Of a stretch of DNA of 64,000 nt, positions 37,151 through 48,934 are shown piece after piece. The DNA is from Struthidea cinerea (taxonomy: Eukaryota > Chordata > Aves > Passeriformes > Corcoracidae): positions 496,668 through 560,667 of the forward strand of contig VZTI01005022.1 in NCBI GenBank assembly GCA_013397865.1, read 5' to 3'. The notes under the pieces are model-generated. The model was not told the DNA's origin, ran no database searches, and was given only the letters and a program-made list of their open reading frames with translations. Made by a program: the position numbers and the translations under genes. The number at the start of each line of letters is the position of its first letter. Within the stretch, counting starts at the first letter, position 1.

Positions 37151-39455
37151 CCTCCAGCAGCTCTGAGCGATGTGCCAATTCTCAAACCACAGACAGGGCT
37201 GTGAAGATGCCACTGTTGGCACATGAACAGCTTCCCCTCTCTCAGTGGTCAGCAACAGAGGGGCTTTTGCAGCATCCTCAGGTCCAAAGGAGCTCCCAGC
37301 CTCTGTCATACAATCAATCAATCCAACAAACAATTCACTGAACTGGAACACGGGTGTTATCCATGGAACAGCACATCACAGACATGATAAATCATTGTGC
37401 AGTGACTGGGGAAGCAGGTATAGGCTCAGGAAGGTTTTCCCTTTGCAAGCTGGCCTGGGGTTGGGACCTGCACACCAGCACATGCAGTGCAGAACATGTA
37501 TCGGGAACATCTGCAGTCACTCATTTCACCTTTGGGATGCAGGGAGCACTCAGTGGGATGTAACTTCCACTCTCAGACCTGGTTCCCAGAGCTGCAATGC
37601 CCTGGCCCCAGGGCCCAACAGGGAGGTCCAGGAGGGTAACTGGCAACTTTTCAGCAGCCGGAGGTTGTGCAAAATAGGCGTGAAAGCAACAGCGAGGAAG
37701 CAGAAAATAAAACAAGCCCTGCAGCACACGTCACATTGCTTTCCACGCTCCGTGGCCAGACACAGCACTGGAATAAGATTGATGCAGCTGAAGAGTTCAC
37801 TCCTTATCAAAACCACTGTCACCAAAATGGGGAGGTCTCTGGACATCACGCCTGGACCAGATGCACAGTCACTAACTGCTCAGAAGCCTGTGGGACATTT
37901 ACAGGGGGTCTGTACAGGGCACCCCCCCGACCAGGACAATGAAGTAGATGAGACCCTCTGGCCCTACATTATAGGCAGCACACTTTCACTTTATTGGAGA
38001 TGCAAAAATATGTTTGTTGGAGCAGATGCCATCCCCTTGGTTCATCACTGACTGACTCTATATTTTAATAAGCAGTGAAATTCTCTTTGTCACTCCTCAG
38101 CTGGCTATGAACACAGGGTTGCTTAAAGCAGAGGAGCTGCCACTCTCTTCCTCTGTTTCTGCTGGCCTCCTCCACGAGCCAACTCCGACAGATGATCCAG
38201 TATGCTTGGCTGGAAGAAAATCATCCAAGCAAAACAAATCAAGGGGCATCTCTGTGTGGTTGGTGAGTCGGGTCAGCTCAGGGAAGGGCAGGCAGTGTGA
38301 GAAGAGCTCAGAGTAGCTACCCAGTACCTAGAGCTTACTGGGAAGTACTGGTGGGTTTAACTGTTTGCAGACCACAGCCTTGGGCCACACAGACAAGGAA
38401 CTTCTCTGCAAGGTGAGTGAGGGTGAATGATGAGCGTCTGCGGCTCATCACTGGCTCCTGCCTGAGGCCAGACAGGGGTGACAAAGTGCCTGGGATGACT
38501 GACCAGCTGCAGCTGTGCTCAGCATATGAAAAGCCCAGTCAGCCCGGTCACCTCCTCCCTGGCTGCACAACCAGCACTGCCCGGGGCTCTGCTCGAGGCA
38601 GGCACCGCACCAGGGGAAGAAAAGACTTCCAAGCAGCCATGGAAAGGCCGTGGCCTGGTGACCAACCCCAGTGCACTCAGACACACAGCACAGGGCACCA
38701 ATGTGGCCCCACAGATACAGCTCCCGGTCCGGCCATGCCCAGCAGAAGCCTTGCAAAGCTTGCCAGAGCCCAGCTCTTTGGTGGGGATTTGCAGTGCTCT
38801 GATTCAGCTCCAGCGTGTCAGGTGCTGTGTGGGCAGGGAGACAGACTCAGCACAAGGAAAACCCACGTTTGGAGTGGGGCAATGCTGGGGGATGCCTGCC
38901 TGCAGGGAAACACTGAGCACACACACGCACAGGGCTGGGGGAGAGGTAAGAGCCATCCCTTCTCCATCTGAACATTCCAGGCAGACCTGACTGACAAGGG
39001 CGCAGTGGCTTTGCACTCCTCAGGAAGAGTTTTCATGCTTGACAGCAGCAGGATGATTTGAGAGAGAAAGCTGCAAACAGATGAACTGCTGCGAGAGAAG
39101 AGGCTGCAGAGTGACAAAGTAGGGCAGAGCTGAAGATCTGGGGAGACCCTCGAGATGAGGCTGGCCCTGGCTTTGCATCCTAGCCCCCCTTCCTCCTCAG
39201 GGCTGAGACACCCCTTTTTCTTGCAGCATCCTCCTGCAGCTCCTCTCAGATGCCTTCGGGTCAGACAGAAAAGCCCCACAGGCCTCATTTCAAGGAGAAG
39301 CTGATGATGCTCAGCAGTTCCCAAACTCCTGCAGCTCCAGCAGATTTCAGCCATTTGCTCTACAAATCACTGCATTTGAGGGTTCCTGACTTCCAGCCCT
39401 CCCTGATGTAGCAGGGGAGGTCTCCTGGGCAGCCTGGCCCTGGCTCTGCCTCCCC
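37151..39455. other. Unannotated stretch containing a 268-codon chance frame
   Basis: The longest open frame of the window (37245-38051, plus strand) lies here. Its predicted product shows no family motif, signal peptide or membrane segment that I recognise. Its composition (Ser, Gln, His and Arg scattered) looks random, and no promoter-like CpG island precedes it. I treat it as non-coding. No other repeat was identified. Confidence 0.5.
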
Positions 39456-39720
39456 ACAGCTAGCCGAGGGCTGCAGCAGCAGCAGCCGCCGCCGCTGCCC
39501 GCGTCCCTCTCCCTGCAAAGGTTTGCTCTAAAAAGAACAAATCTTGAGAGTAATCGGCTGCCTCCAGACAGGAGCGAGCGCTCTTCTGAGTGCCCTAGTT
39601 AGCAGGCAATGCCCCTCGCACGCACTCAAGCAGTTACATTTGTTTTTATCGTGTGGAACACAAATTAACTCGGTGTAAATTTGATGTTTTAGGCAAAAAA
39701 GGAGACAAAAATCGTGGATT
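39456..39720. promoter_or_regulatory. Triplet-rich CpG cluster plus AT-rich candidate element
   Basis: A (CAG)4 run at 39474-39485 passes directly into (CCG)3 at 39486-39494 and 'ctgcccgcg', giving a tight CpG cluster. To the right is AT-rich, repeat-free sequence with surviving CpGs ('aatcggctg', 'gagcgagcgctc', 'cctcgcacgcac', 'atcgtgtgg', 'aactcggtg', 'aatcgtgg'). This resembles a conserved element or a small 5' untranslated exon and promoter. No start codon with a convincing frame follows. Confidence 0.35.
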
Positions 39721-41479
39721 CACTCACTCTCCGCTGCCCAGCTGGAGCAAATGTTTAACTGACTTGCCTGGGCTGCCTCCTCCTGCCTGCCTGCCACAGG
39801 ATGCTGGGGAGGCTGGAGGAGAGCCAGGCCTGGCTCCAGGGACAGGTGGGGGTCTTGAGCCCTGCACCCACAGAGGGAGTGCTGGCACTACTGCTCCCTG
39901 CCCCGTGGCATTCACACAGTCCAGGCAACTCCATCCCTTTTCTAACCCAGCACAGGAAGCAAATCAATGGAGGGAGGAATTAAGGGCTGACACTGCGCAT
40001 CCCAGAGGGACACAGCACTGGAGCAGTTAGAAGTAGGAAAAGAGACAGTTATCACTAAGGACACTTTGTTCCATAAGAGAATGCAATCCGTATGCGTAAG
40101 TACAATTTTCTACAAAGAAGGCACAGGAGACCCTTCCAGCACTGCTCAGCCTTCATCCTCCTGGAGGAAGCAGAGCCTGGATGGGGGGGCAGAGGAGGCC
40201 AGGCAGGCACAAGTGCTTGGTTTAGAAGCGGGAAGGCAGTGCTGACAAATGCCATGTTGAGCTGCAGGCTCCAGAGGGGCTGGTTTCGGACATGGGACAC
40301 AAGCCTGTCATTCAGGTCCAGCTGCCCTGGAGACTCCAGGTCTTCACTCCAGGCATTGAGGTTCAATGGTCTCAGCTCTGCAAGTTATTCTGCATTCACA
40401 CACAAATTAGCTCCCTGATCTCCAGTGTGGGACGCTGGACTTGAATGTTCAAGAAAAAGAGTAACAAGCAGCCAAGGGAGCTGTCAAAGCCTACAGGCTT
40501 TTGGGCTCTCCCACTGCACAGAGCAGAAAGGGACACGGGTGACCTTGGGCAGCGTGGCAGCTCCCTGTCACCCACTGCATCAATCACCGTGCTGGGATGC
40601 CATGTCTTGCACCCAGACTGAAGCAGACTTCTCCTCACCAGTCTCCATTTCTGTCTGTCCTTCACAGAGCACCTGATGGCGTTAAGCATCCAGATGCTCT
40701 TTTCCATCCCCAAATTTAGCTCTTTTCATGGGTTGCTATCCATCTGAACCCTGCCCAAATGGCAGAGCTGCTTTAGTATTAGCTGTCTGTCACTGACCGG
40801 CTCCTTGCTCCCAGAGCCAGCTGCACGATGACACTTAACTGCCGAGCTCAGCCATGCGCAGACACCAGGCACTCCCAAGTCAAGCTGCCCACGGACATCG
40901 GCCTTCGCTTGTTTATAGCCCAACTGCAGATTTAGGACCACTGAGCTCGCCGTTAGCTGCTCAGCCTTTCCACACCCATCTGTATTTTGACATTACAAAG
41001 CGTGTTGAACTCCATGAATACTCCCAGAATATTCCTGCTGGCAATTCTCCCCTCCTGCCCGCCCATGCTGGACACTCGCACCGCAGTCGCATTTTCCAGC
41101 TGGTGGGTTGTTTTTACTTATAGACTCCTACCAGTTTTCCAGTTGAGCTTTTTTTCCAGGCTGGGAGTTCAACTTAATAACACAAGTCTGGCTTTTCTCA
41201 GTTGTCTCTTGCAGAACCACAGCCCAACTTTGAAAGTCTTGGGCCCATCTTCCAGGCCACGCTCACTGCAAACGGTGCAAAGGCAGTGGATGTGCCTGGT
41301 GTCAGGGAACACCCAAAGGGCTGGAGCTCAGCAGTGCTAAAGTGTACACAACCCAAAGGAAAAAAGCCCTGTGGGTAAGCAAACCCGACAGTATTTTCCA
41401 TCACCACGTGCCTCACACATCACGCAGCCATGTGTGTGCACATGCAACACAGCTTCCACCCTGAGCCACCTGCTCTTCA
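39721..41479. other. Unannotated non-coding stretch
   Basis: Mixed composition. An AT-rich patch at 40.98-41.05 kb could be a minor element. No gene or transposon recognised. Confidence 0.5.
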
Positions 41480-41640
41480 GGATAGACACATCGCGGTGGA
41501 AATACTTCTTTCACTTGTCCTCTTATCCTGCCATGCTGGAATGTGGGCTTGCCATAGGAAATGTAATCAAAATGTTCCCACGCAAAATAGCTGAAAGCAT
41601 TATTGAGGGATATTTTTCAAACCTCAGTTAGAAACAAGCT
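41480..41640. promoter_or_regulatory. Candidate conserved element with TEAD-type site
   Basis: A repeat-free block has a TEAD-type GGAATG in 'tgctggaatgtgg', then 'ggaaatgtaatcaaaatg', 'cccacgcaaaatag' and 'gcattattgaggg'. Two CpGs survive. The function is inferred. Confidence 0.28.
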
Positions 41641-42065
41641 ATTCTGTAGCCTCAGTTTTGCTTCAGTCTCAGATCAGCGGGGATATGGCATTTTAATTTC
41701 TATAAAAGAAAGGACAAATCTCAATACAAAGAAAAAGGAAAAAGGCAGACATGCTGAAAAACAAGAGGATAAAAGGAAGAAAATCCAGCACAACTGCCCT
41801 AAACAGAACTAGCAGAGCACAAGGAGAAAAAAAAAAAGAGCAGCAACCATTTTCCTTGGTAATTTACTTAAGAGATTGAGAGCATAGCCCTAAAACTGCA
41901 ACAGCCATTTTTTCTTAGAGGACAAGGAAACCTCTGGGCATGGCTGCCTGGAGACAAGGAAACCACATTAATTCTACTAACACTGCAGTGGGTTTGTGCT
42001 GTGGTGGTCCCAGAGTTCCCCAGGAAAGAGCCCTGCTGTGCCCAGCGGTGGCCATGCACATCCAA
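41641..42065. other. A-rich stretch
   Basis: A-rich sequence at about 41.70-41.84 kb ends in an A13 run (about 41827-41839). It could be the tail of an unrecognised retroposed sequence, but no body could be identified. Confidence 0.4.
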
Positions 42066-42094
42066 ATACACACACACACACAAACGTGTGTGTG
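42066..42094. repeat. (CA)n microsatellite forming a hairpin
   Basis: A CA run at about 42069-42081 is followed, after the loop AAAC (42082-42085), by GTGTGTGTG (42086-42094). This gives a perfect 9-bp stem. It is an alternating purine-pyrimidine tract that changes phase; no function is claimed. Confidence 0.85.
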
Positions 42095-44089
42095 CCTAGG
42101 AGAGAGCTCCCAACCCAAAGACCTTCCAGCCTTATCAGACTCCCATCCACTGGAGACTTTACCAGGCCTTAACTGGGAAACAGTAAAGCTGGAATTCTGC
42201 AAGGCAAATGTCCCACTGTAGGGAAGGCATCTGCCCTCACCTTCCTTCTCTCTTCACATTTTTTGAGTTAAATGGATGGATGCATGCATTAAACTGACAA
42301 TTTAATCACCAGCTGCCACACAGAAGCAGAGGGAAGATGGGGAGTTACAGCTCCCTCTTCATTCCTTCCTTCTCCCATAGTGCCTGCACACTGGGGGACC
42401 CCACATCCAGATGGGACTCTACATGCAATAGCCTCAGTACTATGGAGGAGAAATGACAAATCCACTCCCTGCTTCCATAGATGTGAGTTAGGGATTTAAA
42501 AACAATCCCTGCATTTCCACCTTTCTGACCAAAAACAGCTCCAATGAAATGCCTGGGAAAGCTGGAAGCTCCATCCACGCCACAGGCAGTGAAGCATGGA
42601 GCAATCCCACTGTGGGCATCCCTGTACCACCACGGGATTGCAGTGGAGGGGATAATGAGGTGCCCTCATTTCCCTCCGATGAGTGTCAATCCAACAGTGT
42701 TGTAACCTAGAGGGTAAATAAATCATTTCATTTGACTTCTAGATTTTGTGGCCAAGGACTGCTGGGCTAGGAGCCAAGGCATCATTGCAGGGTGCAGAAA
42801 CTGCCTCCCAGGTGAGGAGCACTGCCCTGGAGAACCATGTAGAGGGCACAGGGGAAGTGCAGACACTGACTCTGAGACAGTCCAAGGCAGAAGTTATGCT
42901 TCCACCCCGCCTGACCGTGACCAGACCGTGCTTCCTGGGAAATACCTCATGAAATCTGTCCTGGCAAAGGCCAAAGGCAAGGTCTCTGGGACACACTGCT
43001 CAGGTGCTGGGCTGGCAGATTACCCCATGTATTTTGGAGGTTGGCAAAAGGCCTGTTTTTATCTCCATCACATCCAACAGGAATGTCAGATTGTCAGGAG
43101 CAGTGAAGATTGGTGGAATCCAGTAGCATGCAAGTGAAAGGTGCAACTTTACCGACTTCTGGGGTGGATTTACCAAAACATAAAAAATGTGAGGCATTAC
43201 AGCCTCACTCTTTCAGAGATCTCGAGCTTCAGTGCCAAACAGCACCAGGGCTCTCAGCTCTACGACATTTCCGAAAGGCCAGTGTTTGAAAAGATGATGT
43301 GTAAAACTCTCTGGGTTCTACCAAAATCTAAAGAGTTATTTCCCTTTCTCTGTCTGCCTCTGATAACAGATTATTATACTTCTCATACCACTTTATGTTC
43401 AAATCACCCAAACATCACAATCAGGCTTAAATGCAGGCAATCAAATAAAATATGCATTTCATAGACACTGATTTCCACACACTGACTACTAAATTGGCAC
43501 AACTCACTACTTTTATCCTGAAAGATGGAAATGGAGGGGTCAAGATCTTTTAATAGACAGAATGGGTAAAAAGCATGAAAAACTACTGCCTGCTTAAGAA
43601 ATTCCTTCATTTTTTTAAAAAAAGGCTTAGAAAGTAATAACAAAGTGGAAGGAGAGAAGAAGCACTGAAGATGCACACACACCCTCTCTTATGGCAAAAT
43701 TCTCATTAGAGTAACAGGCTTATTCTCATCTCTCCTGTTCACCTTTCCACCACGTTCAAAAATACGTATTTTTTATCCACCAGCTGATGGAGTTGAAAAG
43801 GCAGGGTAGCTGTCTGGCTCAGTCACTAAGGCAGGTGTAATAAAATACACTCCTCCCTCCCTATCATTCATACTTCATAGACACAAAGCAGTTTAGGGCT
43901 CAGTAAAGCAGGAGATGCTTGGTTGGTTCTCTAGAGAGTCACTGCCAAGTGGTCTCAGCCTGTGGTGGGTTTGTAAAGCATTGATGGAAAAGTTTAATGC
44001 ATCTCTCAGGAAAAGCACAGAGACTGCTCTAGTGAAAGTGGCCTGGAGTCCCACCAACTTTCAGACTCTGAAAATGGTCTGGAGAAAGA
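42095..44089. other. Unannotated non-coding stretch
   Basis: Ordinary sequence. AT-rich in places (43.3-43.5 kb, 43.6 kb). No gene or known repeat recognised. Confidence 0.5.
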
Positions 44090-44445
44090 CCCAACTCTCC
44101 TCAGCTGGAAACTGCAACTACGTATCTTATAGAATACCAGCAAGAAGAGAAAAAATATTCCTGGCTTCACTAATTGCCTTAAATCTTCCCAAAGCAAGAA
44201 AGAACAGCCTTGGTCATTTATCTTCCCCTCAGCTCAATTTGCAGATATTCACATTGATCTTGAAAGCTTCCATCACTCGAACAAACCCAGCATCAGAATG
44301 GCAGCACTGCCAAGCAAGGATTATCACAGCCACCGCAGACTCGGAGCTACTGCTCGGATTCGCAACGAGCTCCCCCTCGTTCTTCTGTCTTGCTGCATTT
44401 CTTGCTCTGACAGCATCTTCGGGCAACAAGTTCTATCAGTGAGCT
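44090..44445. promoter_or_regulatory. Candidate conserved element with retained CpGs
   Basis: The block runs from 'ctacgtatcttatag' to 'cagtgagctac'. Its left half is AT-rich, with a 'gccttggtcatttatc' segment. The right half carries an unusual set of CpGs for this CpG-poor region ('actcgaac', 'accgcagactcgg', 'gctcggattcgcaacgag', 'cctcgttc', 'cttcggg'). It is inside a 175-codon plus-strand frame (43915-44442) with no recognised domain; I favour a regulatory element over an exon. Confidence 0.35.
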
Positions 44446-44689
44446 ACAAGCTGTATTAAAAAGCATTTAACTTGCAGCAGACCTGTTGCCTTTTAATTAT
44501 ACCGGGTGCCCTCTGCTCCAGCTTTCAGCACAGGGGCTGACAGGACCAGCAAACAGACTATTTTAACAGGCAAACAGCACATTAATGGTTCTACCTTATT
44601 GTCTCTTTGATTTTCAGAACTCAATAATCTTAATCTGTTTCATCTACATTTTAAAACTGCAAGAAGTGTGATCTGGGGAATTAGACTAA

Positions 44690-45000
44690 TTTCAAGCCTT
44701 ACTGAAATAGTGGAACAAACATTAAGAGAAAAGCCTAAAAGGATAATAGAATTGAACAATGAGCACCAATATAATGAGACAAACCTGATTGCTTTCTTTT
44801 ATAAAATTACAAAATCAGTGATCAGAGGAAGGAGGTAGACACCACATTCAGTTTTTTGTAGAGCTTTGATACAGCACCTCAAAACCTTGTTCTCAAGGAT
44901 AAATTACTGTTGTTTTCAGTAGGAGTGCTGTTACTTTAGCTGAAGGACCAGAAACAAAGAACACTGGGTCACTGTTTAGAGCAGAATCCTCTTAATTAAC
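44690..45000 (+). mobile_element. Ancient CR1 LINE reverse-transcriptase-region relic
   Basis: The plus strand follows CR1 ORF2 block by block. 'tggaacaaacattaa' and 'aggataatagaattgaacaa' parallel the segment before the RT palm. 'gagacaaacctgattgcttt' parallels 'ccaaaccaacctgattgcttt'. 'gtagagctttgatacagc' parallels the codons for the conserved F-S-K-A-F-D motif (here decayed), and 'gctgaaggaccagaaacaaag' parallels the later 'aaagaccgtactcaaagag' segment. Frameshifts and stops remove any coding capacity. The copy lacks both ends. It belongs to an old CR1 lineage and not to the family at 9391. Confidence 0.75.
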
Positions 45001-45200
45001 CCTTTATAAATAATTAGCAGAGGTTACGAGCACGCCGTGGAAATGAGCGGTGTGTGTTACAGATGGTTAGCAAACCCTCGGCACACTAAATTCCAGATGA
45101 TAATAAGATATGGCTGCAGGCGACCCACTGACCCCTCTGCTGTGAGACAGCAATGAATCATTCATCCTCCCTTTATAGCAACAAAACCACAACACAAAAT
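45001..45200. promoter_or_regulatory. Candidate conserved element abutting the CR1 relic
   Basis: 'ctttataaataattagcag' begins just past the CR1 relic. CpG-retaining 'ggttacgagcacgccgtgg', 'atgagcggtg', 'ccctcggcac' and 'aggcgaccc' follow, then 'gatgataataagatatgg' (GATA-like) and 'caatgaatcattcatcc'. It is repeat-free. Its position next to an old retroelement raises the possibility that the element is partly derived from it. Function is inferred. Confidence 0.35.
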
Positions 45201-46479
45201 TGTGTTCAAAAGACCAGATCAGAGAGGGATGCAGTGGATGTGTTCCTGTGATGAGCTACTGCTTCTCCATGACTTTCCCAGGAAGAGAGGGAGGTGGGGA
45301 GCCCACCGCCTGCAAGACCAGCATTCCTAACACATAACTTACTTGGCACTTCAGAAAGGCTGAAGCTGTAGGAAAAAAGAAAATCTTAATTTGAAATTTG
45401 CTTAAGTAGGTAATGTAGATGGAAAAGGGTATCTAATGGGACACACCACACTTTAATGCTTACAGCAATTGAGGAGTGAATGTAGAAAACCAATTAGGAG
45501 ATTACAATAAGGAAAGACAGCAAAAAGCCTGCTTCAGCTACAGACCCAATGTGCAGAGGAAACCTTTTAGGGAATAGAAAAATTCCTCTTCACCGTGGCT
45601 GCTCCTGGTATATTCCAAATTCTGCAATTGTACAATCTATTTTCTTTTACTGTTTTCATTTTTTTTTAGTCCTTTCTTCACTACAGCAGAAGCTCTGGAT
45701 TTAGCAAAGCACTAAAGGAAATCTTAAACAAACTGCCATGCCTAGAGAGCACACACCCTGCCGCAGTCCACGGGGGAAAATACTCCGAGCCTATCAGATG
45801 CCTGACTGAAAGGCCAGGTGAATCCCACACTGGTGTGACTCCTACGGCCTGGAGGCATCTGTCGAATTTACTGGAAAAATCAGTCAGATTGATTCTTTCA
45901 CTTCTCTTACACGTTGCCCTACACCTGCTGTCATCAGTTTTGCTCCTGTTTAGTTTCCCTACCCTCCCCATTTGGCTGCTCTGTGAGTGAGGTCCAGCAT
46001 GGGGTGGTTTTACCACTTTACTCCTTTGTTTCCACCAGGCTCCTTGGAAAAAGCCTCTTGACAGCAGTCAGCACAGCCCACCCTGCCAGTGCTGATCGGT
46101 GCTCGCTGCTGCTCTGGCTGAAAGGCTGGGCTGTTTCCTACAACTGTGAAAAAAGCCAGTTTAACAAATCATGTATTATTTTAGCTCTGGCACATGAAAC
46201 CTGCACAAGACCTACAAAGTAAATGGGAGACATGCTGTTCTCTTGATTATTTCAACAAAGTTATCCATAAGACTCCCTCCTCTGGCCTGGCTTGGCTGGA
46301 ATTCAGGAGCAGGTGTCCTACATACTGCCCACAGCTTGTCTTCTACCACTCCTGCACCACCAACCACCTCCTTCCTCAGTTCCAAGCCCGCTTCAGCTCT
46401 CACAGACAAAAGGAACATCACATGCCCAAGTCCTGGTCCCCGTTCAGATGGGGCCGCTGAGTACTGGCACTGGACTGTG
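45201..46479. other. Unannotated non-coding stretch
   Basis: AT-rich at 45.37-45.67 kb with a T10 run near 45.66 kb. No gene or known repeat recognised. Confidence 0.5.
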
Positions 46480-46560
46480 TCCAGTTGAGTCCAACCCACA
46501 AGGATGGACTCTCCACTACTCATCTGTTCAACCTGTTCAATGTTCCACCACCCAACACTG
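46480..46560 (-). mobile_element. Possible CR1 3' relic with internal deletion
   Basis: On the plus strand 'ccagttgagtccaaccc' resembles the CR1 antisense block 'ccagttccaaccc'. After a short gap, 'aacctgttcaatgttccacc' resembles 'aacctgttccagtgcttcacc'. The order is right, but the blocks between are missing, so this is either an internally deleted relic or a coincidence. Confidence 0.35.
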
Positions 46561-47927
46561 GGCAGTGGGAGTGCTCAAGGACAGTCACACCATCGCCCCT
46601 GCTGACAAGCCAGCACCAGAGCACACAGGAGGGTCTCTCCATAGTGTCAGCACCAGGGAGGAGTGTCCTCTGCTTGGTGACGTCCAGCTCCCTGTTGCAA
46701 TCCATGGCCATAGGCTGGACGTATAGCTATGTGCATGTTTTTTCCATAAATGAAAGGAGGCTGAGAAGTCATCTCTTTAGAGCAGGAACACTGCAATGAG
46801 ATGGGACATCACCTAAACCACAGGCTCTGTATGCAGGGCATGCCAGAAATGGAAATCTGTGGGCAGAGGGTTATGCTGGTTATTGATTCAAACCCATGTG
46901 TTTAATGGGGTAAAGGAGCCAAAGAACAAAGGAGGGAAGAGGCACCAAGCAAGAGATCCCCTGAAGGAAAGTCTCTAGACAAGAACAGACAGGGGTCCCG
47001 AGTGAAGGAGCTTCACTCCTGGAGAACTCCAAAACCCAACAGACAAGGCCCTGACCAACACATCTAACCAACCCTGCTTCATGCAGGAAGTTAGACCAGA
47101 TTCCTGCTATCTTGCCCAGGATGTTAAGAACAGTTTTCAGAGCACTGTTCTAGCAGGGATTTCATGCAAGTGTGAGCAAAGATGCTGTATCAGCAAAACC
47201 AGCTCGGAAGGGAGGAGCGCATCACTGGCTCCATCATTACTTCCTCCTCCTAATGAGGCAACCCACAAGCATGAAAGCATTTGCTAAGCAGCTAGACCAG
47301 AGCAGCAGCAGTGCAAAGGAGGTTTGGGTCCAGACTGTCGGGAGGCTTTGCCTGCAGAGCTGCTGCTCCATGACATGGAGTTGCTCTCATCCCAGTCATC
47401 AGTCACAGCAGAAAGCAGGAGGAAAGGATGCAGGGACAAACTCCCAGTTCACAAGCTGTTTCAAGAAGTGCAGCAAAATTTGGGTTGTTTTGGTTTTCAC
47501 CGTGTTCTTCTTTTCTGTGAGATGCTGGAAAAGCTGTGACACTGGTCAACTGAGCAACATTTAAAGAACAGATTCATATACCAGGTCCTGAAACCCCCAC
47601 AAGAAGCACAGCGAGGTACTTTGCAACAGGGAGTCAGATTTGGGCTATAAAAGCCTTTCAGATCCACAGCAGAGACATTTTGGATCCAGGACACTCGGAA
47701 CATTCTACAAAATGTCTGTATCCTAACAGAGAAAGGGTCCTCCAGGTGTGTTCCTGCCAGGGAAATTCTTATTCTTAGGAGCCTGCACATGACGGGTTTT
47801 TCTTGCTAGGATGTCCCTGGAGGTTAATTCTTATGCTATATGCCATCACTAGGGAGACAGGGAAAAAATAAACAGAAAATAAAGCAGAATGTGAGATTGT
47901 AACTCCTTTTGCACCCCAAGTAGGAGT
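46561..47927. other. Unannotated non-coding stretch
   Basis: No gene or recognised repeat. It leads into the CpG island at 47.93 kb. Confidence 0.5.
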
Positions 47928-48190
47928 GGAACGCGTCTCCCTCTCCCGGCCGCGCTCCCCTCTTTTTCTCCCAATGCAGATCGCAGCTGCGGTGCGGTGA
48001 GAGCCGGCACTTCCGCGCTCTGACCGGGCGCTGGGGCTCCGGGAAATCAGCCGGCAGCTTCCTGCAGCACCGCAGCCAAGCAGCCCCAGCTCCCCGGCCA
48101 CCGTCGGGAGGGAGCCTCAGCCAGGAGAAGGCCGGCAGGTTTGGGACAGGAGTTGAAGAGTGCTTTGCAGCCATTACTTCTTCCCGAGGA
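47928..48190. promoter_or_regulatory. Small orphan CpG island
   Basis: About 20 CpGs fall within roughly 215 bp ('aacgcgtctcc', 'cccggccgcgctcc', 'ctgcggtgcggtg', 'ttccgcgctctgaccgggcgc', 'caccgtcgggagg'). By rough count the observed/expected CpG ratio is near 0.9, against strong depletion in the flanks. Such islands mark unmethylated promoters or strong enhancers. A 112-codon antisense frame begins at its right edge (47836-48174) but has no known domain. No clear splice donor or core promoter motif fixes a direction. It could be the promoter of a long non-coding RNA or an alternative promoter of a distant gene. Confidence 0.5.
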
Positions 48191-48854
48191 AAGGGTATGG
48201 CTGAGATCCTGCCACGAAAGATTCATCAGGCATTTACGGTGCTCCCTGGCTGGCCAGAACAGAGCTGCCCCAGTGGGATGCTCGTTCCACACGCAGGCAT
48301 GAGGATGTGGCTCAGGCAAACACAGCCTGATTTTTTCAGGAAACCCTGGGGCAGGAGCTGTAAGATGCTCTGTGGGCAAGTCAGGATGGACCAGGTAATC
48401 CTGATGGGGATGGTGTAACTGTCCCCCACAGGCTGATCTTCAGCAGAGCGCTAGAGGAAGACAACTTCCCAATAGTCCTTGTCACAGAGAGTCTCAGAAG
48501 AATGATGGGTGACCAGATGGCCAAGGACTCTGCAAACAGAATTCCAGAATTCAGTGCCTCTCTTCCCTTCCATTCCTTGTTTTCCACTCATTCCTGTACA
48601 TAAACATCCAACAGTAAAGGAGCTGGCCAGACAAGAAAACAAATCCCTCTGATGCATTTATGTTCTGATCTTAAAGCTCTTCAAGGCTAACAGACCTCAG
48701 TGGCTTTGATTCCTGAAAAAAAAATTTCCTTAACAGAAAGACAGCACCACCGCAGCCAGGAGCTCTTGAAAAGATGAGTAAGCACACATATGTGCCTTGC
48801 AACCCTCAAGGCCTTCTTCACCTTCTCACCCTCACCACCTGCACCCACCTTCCA
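48191..48854. other. Unannotated non-coding stretch
   Basis: No gene or recognised repeat between the CpG island and the MIR-like/CR1 pair. Confidence 0.5.
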
Positions 48855-48920
48855 GATATCTCAGCCAAGTCACTACCCAGGGCTTACCCTGCCCATCTGT
48901 AAAATTAGGACAAACACAGA
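48855..48920 (+). repeat. Possible MIR-like relic
   Basis: 'cagccaagtcactaccca' and 'ccatctgtaaaattagg' resemble the MIR core segments 'gggcaagtcacttaacc' and 'catctgtaaaatgggg' in the right order and spacing. It sits directly before a CR1 end. Confidence 0.42.
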
Positions 48921-48934
48921 ATGTCCCCATGAAC

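Noticed and set aside
37245..38051. 268-codon plus-strand open frame, the longest in the window
   Set aside because: No recognised domain, no promoter or Kozak support and random-looking composition. Frames of this length are expected by chance in 64 kb of moderately GC-rich, CpG-poor DNA on six frames.
41700..41840. A-rich sequence ending in A13, considered as a retroposed mRNA
   Set aside because: The upstream sequence encodes no recognisable protein and has no polyadenylation signal in a sensible position.
43915..44442. 175-codon frame over a CpG-retaining block, considered as an exon
   Set aside because: No recognised protein motif and no convincing splice acceptor and donor at the edges. 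A regulatory element explains the CpG retention equally well.
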